Assembly: GCA_020054175.1 (NCBI GenBank)
Contig: JAGVLR010000113.1
Coordinates: 1 to 7,552 of the forward strand
Source: Candidatus Dadabacteria bacterium
GTDB taxonomy: Bacteria > Desulfobacterota_D > UBA1144 > Nemesobacterales > UBA2774
Direction of reading: 5' to 3'
DNA: 7,552 bases
A program made the position numbers and the translations under genes. This document shows, piece by piece, positions 5,186 through 7,552 of the stretch; positions within the stretch are counted from its first letter, which is position 1, and every line of letters starts with the position of its first letter. The notes below the pieces were generated by a model. It was not told where the DNA came from. It saw nothing but the letters and a program-made list of their open reading frames with translations, and made no database searches.

Positions 5186-6371
5186 TGATTACTTTTCCGC
5201 CGCTCCTTTCATTTAATATCGAGCCGTAAAGCTCCGCATGTTTTTCGGCCGCGCTCTCCCAGCTGTAATAACGCGCCGTCTCGCCGCCGCCCGCCTTGAG
5301 GCGATCCGCGAGACCCGGATTCTCAAGAATCTCCAGAATTCCGCGCGCGAGTCCTTTGTAGTCCATGAGATCGACGAGTATCGAGTTCTCACCGTTCCGG
5401 AGAAATTCCGTCATGGGTGGTATGTTCGATGACACCACCGGCACGCCCGCCGACATCGCTTCGAGGAGCACGAGTCCCCAGCCTTCCTTCACCGACGGGA
5501 ATGCGAACACGTCGGCCGAGGCGTAAAGGAGCGGCATTTTTTCAGAGGGTACGTTGCCGAGCACCTTAACGTCGGAGCCTTCTTCAAATCCGAGTCGGGC
5601 GAGCTCCGAGAAGAATTCTTCCCTGTAGTACCTGTAATCGAAGAGGGTTTCCCCGCCGCCGATCAGCCAAACGAGCCTCTCGCCGTGCGATTTGAGATAC
5701 GCCCGTGCGGCGTTGTACGCCCGGAGTGCGGCTATCGTGTTCTTCCTGGGCTCGATGCCGCCTATGCTGAGCATCACCCTCGCGCCGTCGGCGCCGAATT
5801 CTTTTTTGGCCGCTTCCTTTTTTTCGCCGCCCCTAACGGTGCTGTAAAGCCCGTAATTGACGCCGTTGTTTATGACTTCTGAATTAAGGGAATATTTCGT
5901 TTCAAGCTCCCGCTTCCAGTGCTCGCTCACAGAGATTAAATAATCCGGTTTCCGAATGCTTTTATCCTGGCATTCTATAAGACACGCGGACGTGAAGTCG
6001 TCCAGGTGATGAACAGTTCTTACGTAGTAATCTATGATGCCCATTTCACGGAGATTAAAGAGCGCGTTTGCCGAAATGCAGTCCTCGGCGTGAAGTATGT
6101 CGTAATCGAAATCCTGGTCCGCGAGGTAGGAAGTATACGTATCGATGTAATCCCTTATTTTGTCGTCGATGCTCGTATATTCCTTCACAGGGCACTGGAT
6201 CAGCGTATGCGGCACCCCGACCTTCGACGGAAATCCATTCCCGGAAGAGAGGGCGTACACGTTCACGTCGTGGCCGAGCCCGGCGAGGCTTTCAGCCAGG
6301 TTTATCGTGTGCGTGACGCCGCCACGCGGCTTCGTCGAATACGTCAGCAGCGCTATCCTAAGCGGTTTCAT
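5166..6371 (-). CDS. GT-B glycosyltransferase (GT4-type), MSMEG_0565-like family
   Basis: A 401-residue retaining-type glycosyltransferase. Seen: N-terminal donor/acceptor loop KPRGGVTHTINLAE at 14-27; HAEDCISANAL at 94-104; VRTVHHLDDFT at 117-127; GGIEPRKN at 204-211; GGGETLFDYRYY at 238-249; and the nucleotide-sugar motif FAFPSVKEGWGLVLLEAMSAG at 289-309, with the E-x7-E glutamates (E296 and E304) of GT4 enzymes. The blocks HHLDDFT, GGIEPRK and GGETLFDYR are hallmarks, from memory, of the MSMEG_0565 family, which is known from the Nit1C nitrogen-starvation/nitrilase clusters. There is no membrane segment, so it acts in the cytoplasm or at the inner face of the membrane. The acceptor is unknown. 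Its ATG overlaps the DUF2877 stop by 14 bp and has a strong AGAGGAG site. A glycosyl step on a small metabolite made by the downstream enzymes is plausible but unproven. Confidence 0.9.
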   Translation of the reverse strand: MKPLRIALLTYSTKPRGGVTHTINLAESLAGLGHDVNVYALSSGNGFPSKVGVPHTLIQCPVKEYTSIDDKIRDYIDTYTSYLADQDFDYDILHAEDCISANALFNLREMGIIDYYVRTVHHLDDFTSACLIECQDKSIRKPDYLISVSEHWKRELETKYSLNSEVINNGVNYGLYSTVRGGEKKEAAKKEFGADGARVMLSIGGIEPRKNTIAALRAYNAARAYLKSHGERLVWLIGGGETLFDYRYYREEFFSELARLGFEEGSDVKVLGNVPSEKMPLLYASADVFAFPSVKEGWGLVLLEAMSAGVPVVSSNIPPMTEFLRNGENSILVDLMDYKGLARGILEILENPGLADRLKAGGGETARYYSWESAAEKHAELYGSILNERSGGKVINAGNNA

Positions 6372-7353
6372 TAAGCTCCTCTAGCTCTATCCGTGAGATT
6401 AGAAATCTCATTCCGTAATATATGCCGACGGCAGTGTCCGAGCCCGACGTCTCGCCCATTTGAATGAGCTTACGGGAAACTGCAGCCACATCGTCTGGGC
6501 CTTTCGAGACTATAGCGTAAAGGAGACTGATCGCCGGGGCCGGCGCCTCGCCGCGCGCGGCTTCGGTCAAATAGCTCACGCTGTATATAGTGGTTTTACT
6601 CTTCGCGCTTTTTACTATTTCGCCGGAAAACTTGTCTATGAATCCGGGAAGAGCGGCATCGTTTTCGTTGAATAATAGATTTATTCCACTCTTGAGACTG
6701 AATATGAGCCCCGCGAGAAAATCGTCGCAAGAGGGGGTAAGCCCCGGTCCGAGCCCAAGTATCTGACCCGCGTTCTCGGCTGCAGGTTTAAGATCGCCGG
6801 AGAAGAGCGCCCACATGAGCCTTTCTATGTAGGGGCGCGCTCTTTCTGAAATGGACGGCGGCGTTTGCGCCCTTAAAAATACCTGCATCGGGCCGAGGAG
6901 CTCGACGCTTTCTAGCAGCGGCACGAGCCCTTCGCGCGAAGGGTGAGTATAAATCACATCCCTCAGCACCCTCATGTTGAGGTTCATTTCTTCGAGGCCG
7001 CACCGCTCCAAAGGGGCCGGCGGGGCGTTCCAGGTTTCGGCCTCGGAGAGATCCACGGAAAAGCCGCCCCCGACGGCTCGAAGCAAGTCTGGAGTGACAG
7101 CAATTTCCGTCCCCTCGCGTATACCCGCTGATTTGAAATCGGTATGCCCCTCGTTAAAGACCGCTATGGAAGCGGGGCCGACGTAGTCTTTGTCGGTAAT
7201 CAGTTTCACCAGCGTATCGACTCCGCCGTTCAGATAAACCGCATGCTGGAAAACGTTCTCCACCACGGCTTTTTCCTCTGGCTTCAATATTTCCTTTACT
7301 CTGTATCCCGATGTCTCGGCTTTAAAAATAATTCGATCTTTTCTTTCGCTCAT
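6358..7353 (-). CDS. DUF2877 (AllH-type) protein
   Basis: A 331-residue protein from the ATG at 7353. The diagnostic feature is GLGPGLTPSCDDFLAG near residues 200-215 (family GLGxGLTPSGDDFLxG), and the C-terminal GETSGSDTAVGIYYGMRFL at about 300-318 matches the other DUF2877 block. One residue is odd: cysteine replaces the usual glycine in TPSGDD. E. coli AllH (YlbF) is a DUF2877 protein and a subunit, with AllF (FdrA) and AllG, of oxamate carbamoyltransferase in anaerobic allantoin degradation. Here no AllG or full AllF is present in the window, only the mini-FdrA three genes on. No signal peptide or membrane segment is visible, so it should be cytoplasmic. An in-frame GTG at 7362 would add three residues; the ATG is preferred because it forms an ATGA overlap with a short upstream frame, but neither has a strong ribosome binding site. 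It ends inside the next gene's start region, a 14-bp overlap. Confidence 0.88.
   Translation of the reverse strand: MSERKDRIIFKAETSGYRVKEILKPEEKAVVENVFQHAVYLNGGVDTLVKLITDKDYVGPASIAVFNEGHTDFKSAGIREGTEIAVTPDLLRAVGGGFSVDLSEAETWNAPPAPLERCGLEEMNLNMRVLRDVIYTHPSREGLVPLLESVELLGPMQVFLRAQTPPSISERARPYIERLMWALFSGDLKPAAENAGQILGLGPGLTPSCDDFLAGLIFSLKSGINLLFNENDAALPGFIDKFSGEIVKSAKSKTTIYSVSYLTEAARGEAPAPAISLLYAIVSKGPDDVAAVSRKLIQMGETSGSDTAVGIYYGMRFLISRIELEELNETA
6376..6382 (-). promoter_or_regulatory. Strong ribosome binding site of the glycosyltransferase gene
   Basis: AGAGGAG on the minus strand, four bases before the ATG at 6371. It lies inside the end of the DUF2877 coding region, so the two genes are read from one message. 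Confidence 0.75.
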
Positions 7354-7421
7354 AGCTTGCACGGAAGAGCATAGTTAAGCGTTGCGGCACACAGGACTGC
7401 GCGCCGCTCATCCGCTTCCAT
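7350..7421 (-). other. Possible 23-codon leader frame before the DUF2877 gene
   Basis: In the 85-bp gap after the upstream stop codon, a short frame (MEADERRAVLCAATLNYALPCKL) opens with ATG two bases after AAGGAG (7424-7429) and stops in an ATGA overlap with the DUF2877 start. Spacing to the ATG is shorter than usual. It may be a coupling leader, the tail of a longer frame that is open to the right edge, or chance. I see no promoter or terminator in the gap. Confidence 0.2.
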
Positions 7422-7438
7422 TGCTCCTTCCGGAAAAA

Positions 7439-7552
7439 TTAATTGTATTTCTTCCAGTGCGGACGCTTCCCCGGATAGGAGGTATAGAGAATAATTTTCT
7501 TCCGCAGGCTCCAGGGAACGAGGAGATAGAGCGGGACGAAAATATTCCTCCA
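7439..7552 (-). CDS. C-terminal end of an unrecognised protein, cut by window edge
   Basis: The last 37 codons of a minus-strand frame ending in TAA at 7439-7441. The visible tail is hydrophobic then basic (PLYLLVPWSLRKKIILY, ending KRPHWKKYN) and uses G/C at about two thirds of third codon positions, with CTC as the main leucine codon, as in the genes downstream. That composition is why I prefer this frame. A second frame is also open from the edge to a TGA at 7350; it would end in a 4-bp ATGA overlap with the DUF2877 start, but only about a third of its third positions are G/C and it uses CTA repeatedly. Too little is present to assign a family. It is probably the preceding gene of the same operon. 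Confidence 0.45.
   Translation of the reverse strand, partial: WRNIFVPLYLLVPWSLRKKIILYTSYPGKRPHWKKYN

Overview
All genes in this 7.55-kb window lie on the minus strand and read from right to left. They form one tightly packed operon-like series of eight complete genes plus a partial gene at each edge. Starts are mostly ATG (one GTG), several have purine-rich ribosome binding sites, and neighbouring genes overlap by 4-20 bp or sit 18-35 bp apart. Base composition is moderately G+C-rich. This points to a bacterium. The sequence does not let me name the lineage: a proteobacterium-like or related candidate phylum is plausible, but that is inference.

Transcription order from the right edge: (1) the tail of an unrecognised protein (about 7439-7552); (2) a DUF2877 (AllH-type) protein; (3) a GT-B glycosyltransferase closely resembling the MSMEG_0565 family; (4) an OsmC-type thiol protein; (5) a short protein made of an FdrA N-terminal domain plus a tail like the start of AllG/DUF1116 proteins; (6) an all-helical protein, possibly a degenerate ferritin-like fold; (7) a class I SAM methyltransferase of the PF12147 type; (8) a class I/II aminotransferase homologue whose catalytic lysine is replaced by histidine; (9) a cystathionine beta-synthase/cysteine synthase-like PLP enzyme; (10) the N-terminal half of a diaminopimelate decarboxylase-like (LysA-type, fold III) PLP enzyme, cut by the left edge.

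The gene content suggests a biosynthetic or catabolic pathway for an amino-acid-derived compound. Three PLP-fold enzymes (transaminase-like, beta-replacement and decarboxylase) are linked to a methyltransferase, a glycosyltransferase and two pieces of the FdrA/AllFGH carbamoyltransfer system. I do not know a described pathway with this combination. The MSMEG_0565-type glycosyltransferase is known from the Nit1C (nitrilase, radical-SAM, nitrogen-starvation) clusters, so a nitrogen- or cyanide-related role is one hypothesis. No nitrilase or radical-SAM gene is visible here. The product, substrate and role remain unknown.

There are no RNA genes, mobile elements, CRISPR arrays or convincing terminators. 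No stretch of more than 300 bases lacks a gene; the longest gap is about 85 bp (7354-7438).
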